DNA from: JACKAQ01 sp965227145
Lineage (GTDB): Bacteria > Calditrichota > Calditrichia > RBG-13-44-9 > J075
Length of the DNA: 64,000 nt
Reading direction: 5' to 3'
Assembly: GCA_965227145.1 (NCBI GenBank)
Contig: OZ245730.1
Span: 3,038,001 to 3,102,000, forward strand
Under the pieces are notes generated by a model. The model saw only the letters and a program-made list of their open reading frames with translations. It had not been told where the DNA came from and made no database searches. A program made the translations under genes and the position numbers. Below, one piece after another: positions 28,058-36,746 of this stretch; positions within the stretch are counted from its first letter, which is position 1, and every line of letters starts with the position of its first letter.

Positions 28058-29383
28058 ATGAGCGAAGAACGCCAATTCAGGTTCGAAACACTGCAACTGC
28101 ACGCCGGACACAAACCGGACGGCGCAACCAACGCACGTGCCGTTCCCATTTATCAGACGACATCATTTAATTTCAATAATTCCGATCATGCTGCAGAATT
28201 GTTTGCACTAAAACAATTTGGCAATATTTATACCCGAATAATGAATCCCACTACCGCCGTTTTTGAAGAACGGATTGCGGCGCTGGAAGGCGGCGTTGCG
28301 GCGCTGGCCACAGCTTCCGGGCAGGCTGCGCAATTTTTGGCGCTGTCAACCATTGTTCAGGCCGGTGAAAATATTATCTCTACAAGTTATTTATACGGCG
28401 GCACTTACAACCAATTCAAAGTGACATTCCCGCGACTCGGCATTCATGTGAAATTTGTGGAAGGCGACAATCCGGCAGATTTCGAACGGTTGATCGACGA
28501 AAAAACCCGCGCAATTTATGTCGAAACCATCGGCAATCCGCGACTAAACATACCGGATTTTGAGGCTTTGGCAGATGTCGCGCATCGCAATGGCATTCCG
28601 CTGGTGGTGGACAACACTTTCGGGGCGGGCGGCTATTTATGCCAGCCGATCAAACATGGTGCGGATATTGTCACCCATTCCGCCACAAAATGGATTGGCG
28701 GACACGGCACATCCATCGGCGGCGTAATTGTCGATTCCGGCAAATTTAATTGGGCGAACGGTAAATTTCCGGTTTTCACAGAGCCGAGCCCCGGTTATCA
28801 CGGACTCAAATTCTGGGAAGTTTTTGGCGCGGATGGTCCATTCGGCAACATCGCATTTATCATCCGGGCTCGGGTGGAGCAACTCCGCGATCTGGGTCCG
28901 GCAATAAGCCCGTTCAATTCATTTTTATTGCTTCAGGGACTCGAAACCCTTTCGCTTCGCGTGGAACGCCACAACGAAAACGCCAAAAAACTGGCGGAAT
29001 GGCTCCGCAATCACCCCAAAGTCAGCAGCGTGACATACGGCGGATTTGAGGATCACCCGTATTACGAAAACGCCAAAAAATATCTCCGGGACGGATTTTT
29101 CGGCAGTCTGATAGTTTTCGAGCTGGAAGGTGGAACCGAAGCCGGAAAAGCATTTATCGATAATGTGCAAGTTTCCAGCCTGCTCGCAAATGTCGGTGAT
29201 GCGAAAACGCTGGTCATCCATCCGGCATCGACCACCCACCAGCAATTGAGCGAGCAGGAACAGCTCGATTCCGGCGTTACGCCCGGGCTTGTGCGCGTTT
29301 CCGTGGGTATCGAACACATCGATGATATCATTTGGGATTTTGAGCAAGCACTGGCAAAAGTGCCCGAACCTGAGTTTGCTTAA
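28058..29383 (+). CDS. metY: O-acetylhomoserine sulfhydrylase (MetY)
   Basis: The 441-residue PLP enzyme makes homocysteine from O-acetylhomoserine and sulfide, the direct sulfhydrylation route to methionine. Family features: FETLQLHAGHKPDGATNARAVP at the N-terminus, the PLP phosphate-binding region (ASGQAAQ), VVDNTFGAGGYLCQP, and the Schiff-base Lys211 in SATKWIGGHG. The C-terminal RVSVGIEHIDDIIWDFEQAL is typical of Cys/Met metabolism PLP enzymes. GGAG lies about 11 bases before the ATG. It is the first gene after the dual attenuator leader and is followed by lysC and metX, which supply its carbon substrate. Some family members also make cysteine from O-acetylserine. Confidence 0.95.
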   Translation: MSEERQFRFETLQLHAGHKPDGATNARAVPIYQTTSFNFNNSDHAAELFALKQFGNIYTRIMNPTTAVFEERIAALEGGVAALATASGQAAQFLALSTIVQAGENIISTSYLYGGTYNQFKVTFPRLGIHVKFVEGDNPADFERLIDEKTRAIYVETIGNPRLNIPDFEALADVAHRNGIPLVVDNTFGAGGYLCQPIKHGADIVTHSATKWIGGHGTSIGGVIVDSGKFNWANGKFPVFTEPSPGYHGLKFWEVFGADGPFGNIAFIIRARVEQLRDLGPAISPFNSFLLLQGLETLSLRVERHNENAKKLAEWLRNHPKVSSVTYGGFEDHPYYENAKKYLRDGFFGSLIVFELEGGTEAGKAFIDNVQVSSLLANVGDAKTLVIHPASTTHQQLSEQEQLDSGVTPGLVRVSVGIEHIDDIIWDFEQALAKVPEPEFA

Positions 29384-29405
29384 CTACATTATTTTCAACT
29401 GTTTG

Positions 29406-29440
29406 ATCCCGGTTTTCGGTAGAAATTCCGGAACCGGGAT
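29406..29440 (+). other. Strong hairpin between metY and lysC
   Basis: ATCCCGGTT...CGG pairs with CCG...AACCGGGAT around the loop TAGAAATT, giving about 12 pairs with a small bulge. There is no T run after it, so it is more likely an mRNA-processing or stability element, or a weak attenuator, than a terminator. Confidence 0.5.
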
Positions 29441-29474
29441 TACGGTCTGTAACTCAAAATAATCGAGAGAAAAA

Positions 29475-30908
29475 ATGCAGGTTTTGAAATTCGGCGGAAC
29501 GTCGGTCGGTAGTACCCTACAAATTCAAACCGTCGTGAATATTCTTAACATTCGTGCAAAAAAGAACCGGATTGTGGCTGTTTTTTCAGCGATGGCCGGT
29601 GTAACCAATCAAATTATTGCGGCAATTGACGACGCGGTGACCTTCGGTGTCCACGGCTCATCACTCATCCGGATGCTCCAGCAACGCCATTTGGAAACCC
29701 TGCGAGAAGTTGCCGAACCGCAATTTTTTACCGCTGCGGAAGAAACCATCAGCGAAGTGCTGCACGAACTGGATCGCAAATTGAGCGGCATCGCGCTGCT
29801 CAAAGAATGCTCGCCGCGCACCCGCGATTCGGTGATCAGCATCGGCGAACGGCTGTCGCTACCGGTGATTGCGGCAGCGTTGCGATCGCTGGGCATTCGC
29901 GTTTTCGAAATTGATGCGGCAGAAATTATCCGCACCAATCGCCAGTTTACCGATGCCAAAGTGGATCTCGCAACCACCGAAGCGCTGACCAACGCTCGAT
30001 TGGAAGGATTGCAAAATGGTGAAATTGCATTGGTTAGCGGATTTATCGGCGGCACAGCCGACGGCGATGTGACCACGCTCGGACGCGGCGGTTCGGATTA
30101 CAGTGCTGCGCTGATCGGACGCGCGGTGCATGCGGAATTGGTGGAAATCTGGACGGACACAAACGGCGTGCTCAGCGCCGATCCGCGCATCATCAGCGAT
30201 GCCGTGCAACTGCCCGATATCAGCTATCGGGAAGCTGCGGAAATGGCGTTTTTCGGAGCGAAAGTGCTCCACCCCAAAACCATGAGCCCGCTGGAATCCT
30301 GCAATATTCCGTTAATTATCCGCAACACGTTTGCGCCGGAGCATCCCGGAACGCGGATTGTGTCCGATTCCCGTCCGGACCTCTCCCCCATCACCGCCAT
30401 TTCGTCAATCTCGGATGTTTCGGTGATCAGTTTGGTGCAATCACTAAATGTTTCTTCGCCGGTTTCGTCAACGGTGATCAAAGCGTTGGCGGGGTTGTCC
30501 GACCCGATTTTGCTGCTCAATTTTGGCATCGCCGATGCAACAATCCGGCTGGCGGTTCACGCTAAAGATGTCCGCAAAATTGTCCAGTTTCTCCGCGAAG
30601 AATTAGCCGAACAACTGCGTTTGGGCATCATCCGCGATATTTTTGTCGAAGAAAACCTCGCGTTGATGGCGATTGTCGGGAAGCCGCACCATTTGCAAAA
30701 CGGCAACCTCAGCCGCATTTTCGAAACGTTTACGCGGCACCACATTCCCACGCGATCGGTTGCCAGCGGCACTTCCAATCACAGCCTTTCCGTGCTGCTG
30801 AACCGCACCGATCTGGATCGCGCGATGAAAGCACTGCATGCCGCATATTTTCAATCCGGAGCAGCAAAACCAGCGACAAACCACGTTTCAATGCTTGATG
30901 CGTATTAA
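29475..30908 (+). CDS. lysC: Monofunctional aspartate kinase
   Basis: The 477-residue enzyme phosphorylates aspartate, the first step towards homoserine, methionine, threonine and lysine. The catalytic domain shows VLKFGGTSVGS (residues 3-13), IVAVFSAMAGVTN, VSGFIGGTADGDVTTLGRGGSDYSAALI, and WTDTNGVLSADPR. Two ACT domains occupy about 310-460 (ISDVSVISLVQSLN, then LALMAIVGKPHHLQNG and SVASGTSNHSLSVLL), so allosteric control by an end product is expected. There is no homoserine dehydrogenase fusion. Its place between metY and metX under a SAM riboswitch suggests an isoenzyme devoted to methionine synthesis. The symbol could also be thrA-like or metL-like by function; lysC is used for the monofunctional form. 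Confidence 0.92.
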   Translation: MQVLKFGGTSVGSTLQIQTVVNILNIRAKKNRIVAVFSAMAGVTNQIIAAIDDAVTFGVHGSSLIRMLQQRHLETLREVAEPQFFTAAEETISEVLHELDRKLSGIALLKECSPRTRDSVISIGERLSLPVIAAALRSLGIRVFEIDAAEIIRTNRQFTDAKVDLATTEALTNARLEGLQNGEIALVSGFIGGTADGDVTTLGRGGSDYSAALIGRAVHAELVEIWTDTNGVLSADPRIISDAVQLPDISYREAAEMAFFGAKVLHPKTMSPLESCNIPLIIRNTFAPEHPGTRIVSDSRPDLSPITAISSISDVSVISLVQSLNVSSPVSSTVIKALAGLSDPILLLNFGIADATIRLAVHAKDVRKIVQFLREELAEQLRLGIIRDIFVEENLALMAIVGKPHHLQNGNLSRIFETFTRHHIPTRSVASGTSNHSLSVLLNRTDLDRAMKALHAAYFQSGAAKPATNHVSMLDAY

Positions 30909-30930
30909 TAATAAAAACAGGAGTTTAGCG

Positions 30931-32088
30931 GTGTCAACTGTCGATCAAAAATCAGAAACAATTCCTGCAGATACCGGACTGCTCGCACCCAATCCGAACA
31001 CCCGATTCGCGACGCTTTTTGATGAAAAAAATCCTTTTTTGCCCGAACGGGGCGGCGAGCTGCAACAGGTTCAGGTTGCCTACGAAACGTACGGTAATCT
31101 TGCTGAAACCGGCGATAATGCCATCCTCATTTGCCACGCGTTAACGGGCGATGCGCATGTCGGAAACAACCCGCAGCAGGGCGATTTACCCGGTTGGTGG
31201 GCGGAAATTATCGGACCCGGAAAATCGCTGGACACGGATAAATATTTTGTGGTCTGTGCCAATTTTTTGGGGAGCTGTTACGGCACCACCGGACCGGTGA
31301 GCATCAATCCCAAAACAGGGAAACGCTATGGCGTTGATTTTCCTGAAGTTACCGTCCGGGATATGGTGATTGTTCAGCACGAATTGCTGCAACAATTGGG
31401 CGTTCGCGAAATTGCAACGGTCATTGGCGGATCGCTCGGCGGCATGCAGGTGCTCGAATGGGCGGTGATGTACCCGGAAATGGTGCGGCGCATTATTCCC
31501 ATCGCAACAACCGCGCGGCATTCAGCATGGAGCATCGCCCTGAACGAGACCGCACGGCTGGCAATTATGAACGATCCGGATTGGCAAAATGGCAATTACG
31601 ACAAACAACCGCTGCGCGGTTTATCGCTGGCGCGGATGATCGCAATGATTTCGTATCGCAGCCAGCCCTCATTTCAGGAGCGTTTTGGGCGTGAGGAAGT
31701 GGATTTGGTAAAATTAAATGGCAGCGCCAGAATCTTGAACGATCAGCCGCCGCGATTTCAGGTGGAAAGCTATTTGCGATATCAGGGCATCAAATTGGTA
31801 AAACGGTTTGACGCGAACACATATCTGACGATCACCCGGGCGATGGACAGCCACGATTTATCGCGAAATCGTGAACCGTTAACTGTAGTATTATCAAATA
31901 TTTCCGCAAAAACGTTGTGCATTGGAATTTCATCAGATGTGCTTTATCCGCCCCACGAGCAGCGGGAAATTTCCGAAAATATTCCCAACGCCGAATACCG
32001 TGAAATTATCAGCGAACACGGTCACGATGCGTTTTTGATCGAATTTGACCAGCTAAATAAAATGGTTTCCGAATTTTTGGTGAGCTAA
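30931..32088 (+). CDS. metX: Homoserine O-acetyltransferase (MetX)
   Basis: The 385-residue alpha/beta-hydrolase enzyme acetylates homoserine with acetyl-CoA to make the substrate of MetY. I use the GTG at 30931, 7 bases after AGGAG (30919-30923), since the earlier frame overlaps lysC and lacks a ribosome site. Visible motifs: ICHALTGDAHV, GSCYGTTGPVSINP, nucleophile Ser168 in GGSLGGMQ, and the catalytic His in EHGHDAFLIEFD near the C-terminus, with an Asp in GISSDVLYPP. Length and motifs fit MetX rather than MetA. It is the last gene of the operon. Confidence 0.95.
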   Translation: MSTVDQKSETIPADTGLLAPNPNTRFATLFDEKNPFLPERGGELQQVQVAYETYGNLAETGDNAILICHALTGDAHVGNNPQQGDLPGWWAEIIGPGKSLDTDKYFVVCANFLGSCYGTTGPVSINPKTGKRYGVDFPEVTVRDMVIVQHELLQQLGVREIATVIGGSLGGMQVLEWAVMYPEMVRRIIPIATTARHSAWSIALNETARLAIMNDPDWQNGNYDKQPLRGLSLARMIAMISYRSQPSFQERFGREEVDLVKLNGSARILNDQPPRFQVESYLRYQGIKLVKRFDANTYLTITRAMDSHDLSRNREPLTVVLSNISAKTLCIGISSDVLYPPHEQREISENIPNAEYREIISEHGHDAFLIEFDQLNKMVSEFLVS

Positions 32089-32130
32089 AAAAATAGCCGG
32101 AAAAGCTGATTTCGCAACTTTTCCGGCTAT
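32087..32130 (-). terminator. Terminator between metX and the DUF3224 gene
   Basis: ATAGCCGGAAAAG pairs with CTTTTCCGGCTAT (13 pairs). On the minus strand it is followed by seven T residues (A run at 32087-32093), an ideal terminator for the DUF3224 gene. On the plus strand the hairpin may also end metX transcription, although its T run there is weak. Confidence 0.85.
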
Positions 32131-32169
32131 CTAAAATTTTACAGCAAAAGCTAATTTCTATTAATTTAC

Positions 32170-32562
32170 TCAATCCAGCGAATATTCGAACTCGTAAAAA
32201 TGGGTACCGTGAGTGATGATGATATCCATTTTTCCTGCCAAATTTACCAATTGGCCGGTCCCGGAATCGGGAACAACTTCGAGAATGAGGTGGCTTTCGC
32301 CGCGATTCATCATGCCAAAATGCTGCAACATAAACGAACCGGTTTTGCCCTTCAGTGATCCGGTTACCTGCTCAATAGCCACGTAACCGGCACTTCCTTT
32401 TACATCGGTGAGCGCGCTGAGCATTTCGCCGGTGCTTTTAGCCAATAAATCGCCGCCAAACGTTTTGGTGATCGACATTCTGCCAACATTCATTCCATCC
32501 GCAGCTTTTGCGAATGGCTCCAGCGGTTTCATTTCAACCGAAAATTCACCTTTTGCGATCAT
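32170..32562 (-). CDS. DUF3224 domain-containing protein
   Basis: The 130-residue protein matches the DUF3224 pattern throughout: GRMSITKTFGGDLLAKSTGEMLSA at 27-50, GYVAIEQVTGSLKGKTGSFMLQHFGMM, then DSGTGQLVNLAGKMDIIITHGTHFYEFEYSLD at the end. Such proteins are small allene-oxide-cyclase-like beta barrels of unknown function. There is no signal peptide, so it should be cytoplasmic. It is 59 bases from the FKBP gene on the same strand and may be co-transcribed with it. Confidence 0.85.
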   Translation of the reverse strand: MIAKGEFSVEMKPLEPFAKAADGMNVGRMSITKTFGGDLLAKSTGEMLSALTDVKGSAGYVAIEQVTGSLKGKTGSFMLQHFGMMNRGESHLILEVVPDSGTGQLVNLAGKMDIIITHGTHFYEFEYSLD

Positions 32563-32621
32563 TGTTCACCTCAAACATCCCTATGAATTGCAAATTCCGT
32601 ATTCTACTTAACCCATTAAAT

Positions 32622-33338
32622 TTACTTAACTTCCATCAATTCAACTTCGAAAATCAGCGTTGAATTTGCGGGAATTTTCGGCGATGGGCTGCGTTTGCCG
32701 TACGCCAGATTTCCGGGAATGTAGAATTTGTATTTTGCACCGGCTTTCATCAATTGGATACCTTCCGTCCAGCCGGGAATAACGCGGTTCAGCGGAAATT
32801 CTGCCGGTTCGCCGCGATCGTATGAGCTGTCAAACTGGGTGCCGTCGATCAGCGTTCCGCGATAGTGTGTGACAACCGTACTCATCGCTGTCGGGGTTTT
32901 TCCGGTGCCTTCCTGCAAAACTTCGTATTGCAATCCGCTGGCGGTTACTTGCACTTCCGGACGTTTAGCGTTTTCTTCTAAAAATGTTTTGCCTTCCATC
33001 TCATTCTCAACTGATTGACGTTCGTTTTCTTCACGGATTTTCTTTTCCAAATCTTGCCGGAAACCAATGATGCATTTGTTGATTTCATCATCTGTCAACA
33101 TGCATTCGTCTTCTTTAATTCCGTCGCGCAATCCGGCCATAACCGCATCCAGATTGATGCCGTCTGCATTGGGTTTAATTCCCTGTCCCATCGTTACGCC
33201 CATACTGTAGCTCAAGCTATCTGCCCGGGAATCAAGTTTAAAATCGTTTAAAGCATCCATCCCGGAACCGGATTTATTTTCTCCGCATCCCCACAATATT
33301 AATAAACCCATAAAAATCAACACGATAATTCGATACAT
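32622..33338 (-). CDS. FKBP-type peptidyl-prolyl isomerase lipoprotein (Mip/FkpA-like)
   Basis: The 238-residue product has a lipobox (LILWGC, Cys17), so it is a periplasm-facing lipoprotein. Residues about 35-125 are the helical dimerisation domain of FkpA/Mip proteins (DSLSYSMGVTMGQGIK...DLEKKIREENERQ). Residues about 130-238 are the FKBP domain with the classic GLQYEVLQEGTGKTP, VTHYRGTLIDGTQFDSSYDRG, VIPGWTEGIQLM, KFYIPGNLAYG and LIFEVELMEV. It speeds folding of exported proteins at proline bonds. Confidence 0.92.
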   Translation of the reverse strand: MYRIIVLIFMGLLILWGCGENKSGSGMDALNDFKLDSRADSLSYSMGVTMGQGIKPNADGINLDAVMAGLRDGIKEDECMLTDDEINKCIIGFRQDLEKKIREENERQSVENEMEGKTFLEENAKRPEVQVTASGLQYEVLQEGTGKTPTAMSTVVTHYRGTLIDGTQFDSSYDRGEPAEFPLNRVIPGWTEGIQLMKAGAKYKFYIPGNLAYGKRSPSPKIPANSTLIFEVELMEVK

Positions 33339-33597
33339 ATTTTACCTTTCACAAATAATTTTGGCTTAAAACAGTTAGTTCACAGCCGGATACATTAGTC
33401 ATAAAATGCCAGACAAGCAAATCCAAAAACAAAAAACCTGCGAAATACCTGATTTTTTGAATCCCGTTATTGTTAATCATTTCAAGTTACGATTGCGAGA
33501 AAGCTTAATCATTTTGCAATCTAATTGTAATATTGAGCAGTTAATTTTCTTACATTAATAACGGACTTAAAACATTACTGAAAAGGTCTTTACAGAA

Positions 33598-34287
33598 ATG
33601 ATGAACCAGAATTTTACAATCTACATTGTTGAAGATGATCCGTACATCAACGAGATTTTGGAAGACAACCTCTGGCGCGAGGGCTACCGGATCCGCACAT
33701 TTGGCGATGGCATTAAAGCACACGATGCGATAACCAAAAGTCCGCCGGATCTGGTAATTTTAGACCTGAACCTCCCCTCGATGAGCGGTATCGAATTGTG
33801 CAAATACATCCGCGCAAGTGATCAGACAGAGGAAATTCCGATCATCATGCTCACCGCACGGAGTGAGGAAATCGATAAAATTATCGGGTTTGAAGTGGGC
33901 GCGGATGATTACGTCACAAAACCGTTCAGCCCCCGCGAATTGCTGGCGCGGGTGAAGGTTCATCTCCGCAGAACTCAGAAAACCAATTTCAGCGAATTCC
34001 GGCAGGATGCATTACGGGTGAATTTCGCCACACACGAAGTTTTTGTGGATGAAGTGCCGACCGATTTAACACCCATCCAGTTCAAATTGTTAAAACACCT
34101 TTACGAAGCCGGCGGAAAAGCCGTTTCCCGCCAAAAATTACTGGATTTAATTTGGGGCGAAGATTATTTTGGTGATCCGCGAACTGTTGATGTGCACATC
34201 ACCCGGCTTCGCGAAAAAATAGATCGTGACGGCAAACTGATTATTACTGTTAAAGGTGTCGGCTACCGCTGGAATAAAGTCAACTAA
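33598..34287 (+). CDS. OmpR/PhoB-family response regulator (PhoB-like)
   Basis: The 229-residue regulator has a receiver domain with acidic pocket EDD (residues 12-14), phospho-acceptor Asp56 (VILDLNLPSMSG) and the conserved Lys in VTKPF. The C-terminal winged-helix DNA-binding domain (about 125-229) has DLTPIQFKLLKHLYEAGGKAVSRQKLL and DPRTVDVHITRLREKI. It is 60 bases upstream of its probable kinase. The phosphate role is suggested by the PhoR-like kinase, a Pho-box-like element at 36653-36670 and a PstS-like gene 9 kb away, not by the regulator itself. Confidence 0.9.
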   Translation: MMNQNFTIYIVEDDPYINEILEDNLWREGYRIRTFGDGIKAHDAITKSPPDLVILDLNLPSMSGIELCKYIRASDQTEEIPIIMLTARSEEIDKIIGFEVGADDYVTKPFSPRELLARVKVHLRRTQKTNFSEFRQDALRVNFATHEVFVDEVPTDLTPIQFKLLKHLYEAGGKAVSRQKLLDLIWGEDYFGDPRTVDVHITRLREKIDRDGKLIITVKGVGYRWNKVN

Positions 34288-34347
34288 ACATCAGTATTCG
34301 GTGATTTGCCATCCCGAAAACCATTCACGCAGGATCCTGGGAAAATT

Positions 34348-36177
34348 ATGCGGCAACTCGTTAAGCGCAGCCTGCGAATCAGGCTTTTGGGGATTATCCT
34401 CATTTCGTTAACCACCGGATTGTTAATTGTAGGTATAACATCCTATTTTCAATTCCGCGATTTTTTATACAGCCGGGTGGAACGCGAACTTCAAAACTAT
34501 ACGGATTTATCGTTATTTTATTTAAATATGGATAAATTCGTGCAAAAAGATATCGATTACATGAAAGCGTATGCGGACAGCATCGCTCAAATTCTGGATT
34601 GCCGATGCACCCTGATTGACATTAATGGGGTTGTGCTGGTTGATTCAGAAATCCCGCTCGATCAAACATCCAAAATCGACAACCATTTGGCCCGCCCGGA
34701 AGTGCAATCTTCGAAAGAATCGAACTACGGTTTTTACATCCGGCACAGCAACACGCTGGATATCGATCTTTTGTATATCAGCAAACAATTAATTTACAAC
34801 AACCAGCCGGTTGGATTTGTGCGACTGGCGCAATTTGCCAACCAATCGGCCAAACTATTGCGCAAAGCGCAGATTTATTTCGCGTTGGGCGGTTTGATTA
34901 TCCTGTTGCTATCCGCGTTTTTGGTGGTGCTACTTTCCCGCAGAATCAACAAAAATGTGGACATTCTAACAAAAAAAGCGCAACAAATCGCCAGTGGCGA
35001 TCTCGCAACCATCAATATGCGGGCGTTGGGCAACTATCGCGACGAAATCACCGAATTCGGCAGCAGTCTGAACGAAATGGCAATTAAGCTGTCCGATAAC
35101 CTCAAAAAGCTATCGCGCGAACGGCGCGATTTGAGCACCGTTTTATCATCTGTAAACGACGGTATTTTGGCAATTGCGCCATCGAAAAAAATCAAGTTTT
35201 ACAACCAGCGCGCGTTACAATTGCTGGATTGCAGTCTTGCCGAAGTCGATAACCTCTTTTTTTACAAAGTGATACGCAACCAGCATCTCAACTCGTTGAT
35301 CGATACATTTTTGGCCAAACCATTTTTGATTACCGATGAAATTACGATCGACAAAGACCGCGTTTTTGAAGTGGTGCTCACGCCGTTCGATATGGAACGG
35401 GAAGACGGCAAAGGCGTGGTGCTGGTTGTTCGGGATATTTCCCATTTCAAAAAATTGGAAAAAATCCGGCGCGATTTTGTGGCGAACGTGTCGCACGAGT
35501 TCAAAACGCCGCTGGCTGCCATCCGAGGATATTCCGAAACGCTGCTCGACTGGGGGCTGGACGACCCGAATGTGAATCGCAAATATATCAGCAAAATTGT
35601 GAAACAAAGTTATCAACTGGAAAGTTTGGTGCTGGATTTGTTGCAACTGGCGCGGGTGGAACGGCTTGGCAATATCGAACTGGTGCCGTTTGATCCGCTG
35701 ATGATCATTTATGATGTGCTGAATGAATATCGCGAAAAAGCCCTCGCCAAAAATCAGGAACTTGCGGATTCGCTAAAATTGGGTCAGGTGCAGGTTGTCG
35801 GTGATCCGGAAATGTTTCGCTCCATTTTTGTAAATCTGTTGGATAATGCCATTAAATACACGCCTGATGGCGGAAATATTATGGTTGACGCGCAGCGAAA
35901 TGGCGATAGTTGCACATTTTCTGTTCGCGATAACGGGATGGGCATCCCCGCAGATGAACAGGGTCGCATTTTCGAACGGTTTTACCGGGTGGATAAAGCA
36001 CGTTCGCAAACGATTGAAGGCACCGGACTCGGTTTATCAATTGTAAAACATATGGCAGAATTGCAAAAAGCGGAAATCTGGCTGCAGAGCAGGGTTAATG
36101 TGGGCAGTTGTTTTTATGTGAAATTCCGGTTGGCTGAATCTTACAAAGAAAAAGCATTGAATAACGGCGTGGCTTAA
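34348..36177 (+). CDS. PhoR-like sensor histidine kinase
   Basis: The 609-residue kinase starts at ATG 34348; a TTG further upstream is less likely. It has a transmembrane helix (about 12-34), a periplasmic sensor of about 145 residues, a second helix (about 178-198), a HAMP domain (DILTKKAQQIASGDL), and a PAS domain (VLSSVNDGILAIAPSKKIKFYNQRA). The HisKA domain has His383 (ANVSHEFKTPLAAIRGY), followed by HATPase motifs NLLDNAIKYTPDG, VRDNGMGIP, FERFYRVDKAR and GTGLGLSIVKH. This order is that of PhoR/ResE/VicK kinases. Its stop overlaps the end of the convergent clpS gene by 4 bases. Confidence 0.9.
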   Translation: MRQLVKRSLRIRLLGIILISLTTGLLIVGITSYFQFRDFLYSRVERELQNYTDLSLFYLNMDKFVQKDIDYMKAYADSIAQILDCRCTLIDINGVVLVDSEIPLDQTSKIDNHLARPEVQSSKESNYGFYIRHSNTLDIDLLYISKQLIYNNQPVGFVRLAQFANQSAKLLRKAQIYFALGGLIILLLSAFLVVLLSRRINKNVDILTKKAQQIASGDLATINMRALGNYRDEITEFGSSLNEMAIKLSDNLKKLSRERRDLSTVLSSVNDGILAIAPSKKIKFYNQRALQLLDCSLAEVDNLFFYKVIRNQHLNSLIDTFLAKPFLITDEITIDKDRVFEVVLTPFDMEREDGKGVVLVVRDISHFKKLEKIRRDFVANVSHEFKTPLAAIRGYSETLLDWGLDDPNVNRKYISKIVKQSYQLESLVLDLLQLARVERLGNIELVPFDPLMIIYDVLNEYREKALAKNQELADSLKLGQVQVVGDPEMFRSIFVNLLDNAIKYTPDGGNIMVDAQRNGDSCTFSVRDNGMGIPADEQGRIFERFYRVDKARSQTIEGTGLGLSIVKHMAELQKAEIWLQSRVNVGSCFYVKFRLAESYKEKALNNGVA

Positions 36178-36518
36178 ATGGATTCCGCCGGTTCGACAAT
36201 TGCGGACATCGAGCCTGCGCATCGCGGAATGCGCCAATCTGCGCCAAACGCGTGAATCTGATCGCGTTTAAATTCCGCACGTTCTTTGCTGGTGGTAAAC
36301 ACAATTACCCTTCCCGATGAATCCACCTCACATGCCATTTGATATGCGGTAGTGAAATTGTGACCGAACAATTTCATCAGCATTTCTACAACATAATCGT
36401 ACGAATGATCGTTGTCATCCAGCAAAACCACATTGTATTGCGGAATTTTGCGGGTTTTGGCAACCTTTTTTTCCCGAACCGTCTTTTTGGGTTTGGTTGG
36501 TGTGATCACTTCGCTCAA
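36174..36518 (-). CDS. clpS: ATP-dependent Clp protease adaptor ClpS
   Basis: The 114-residue adaptor brings N-degron proteins to the ClpAP protease. Its core has the signatures YNVVLLDDNDHSYDYVVEML and AYQMACEVDSSGRVIVFTTSKERAEFKRDQI. The first 25 residues are a basic, flexible tail (TPTKPKKTVREKK), which in the family reaches into ClpA. The C-terminal extension after DQI is a little longer than usual and contains Cys. It stands alone on the minus strand; clpA is not in the window. Confidence 0.92.
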   Translation of the reverse strand: MSEVITPTKPKKTVREKKVAKTRKIPQYNVVLLDDNDHSYDYVVEMLMKLFGHNFTTAYQMACEVDSSGRVIVFTTSKERAEFKRDQIHAFGADWRIPRCAGSMSAIVEPAESI

Positions 36519-36652
36519 CGCTACATTCCTTTTTGAAAATCAATAAGAAATCCATTTTCAATAATTTAGCACATTTTTGTGTTGAAACCATCCGTTTTTT
36601 TGCCCTCCACATTAAATGTCAGACACCTGATCTTATTTGCCACACAATCATT

Positions 36653-36670
36653 CCGTAACACTACTGTAAC
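36653..36670 (+). promoter_or_regulatory. Candidate Pho box upstream of the TonB receptor
   Basis: Two 7-base direct repeats, CCGTAAC (36653-36659) and CTGTAAC (36664-36670), are separated by ACTA, giving the 11-base period of PhoB/PhoP boxes. It lies 76 bases before the start codon of the TonB receptor and about 10-12 bases upstream of a possible -10 (TAATTT, 36681-36686). The half-site resembles but does not equal the E. coli CTGTCAT. Confidence 0.5.
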
Positions 36671-36746
36671 AACCGGCGGCTAATTTTCCGGCATGTTATT
36701 GAGAATAATTTATTTTGCAAAACCAAACATCTACGGGAGAAAACAG

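Noticed and set aside
27982..28170. 62-codon frame between the riboswitch and metY
   Set aside because: It overlaps the metY start in another frame and has a basic, low-information product and no ribosome site.
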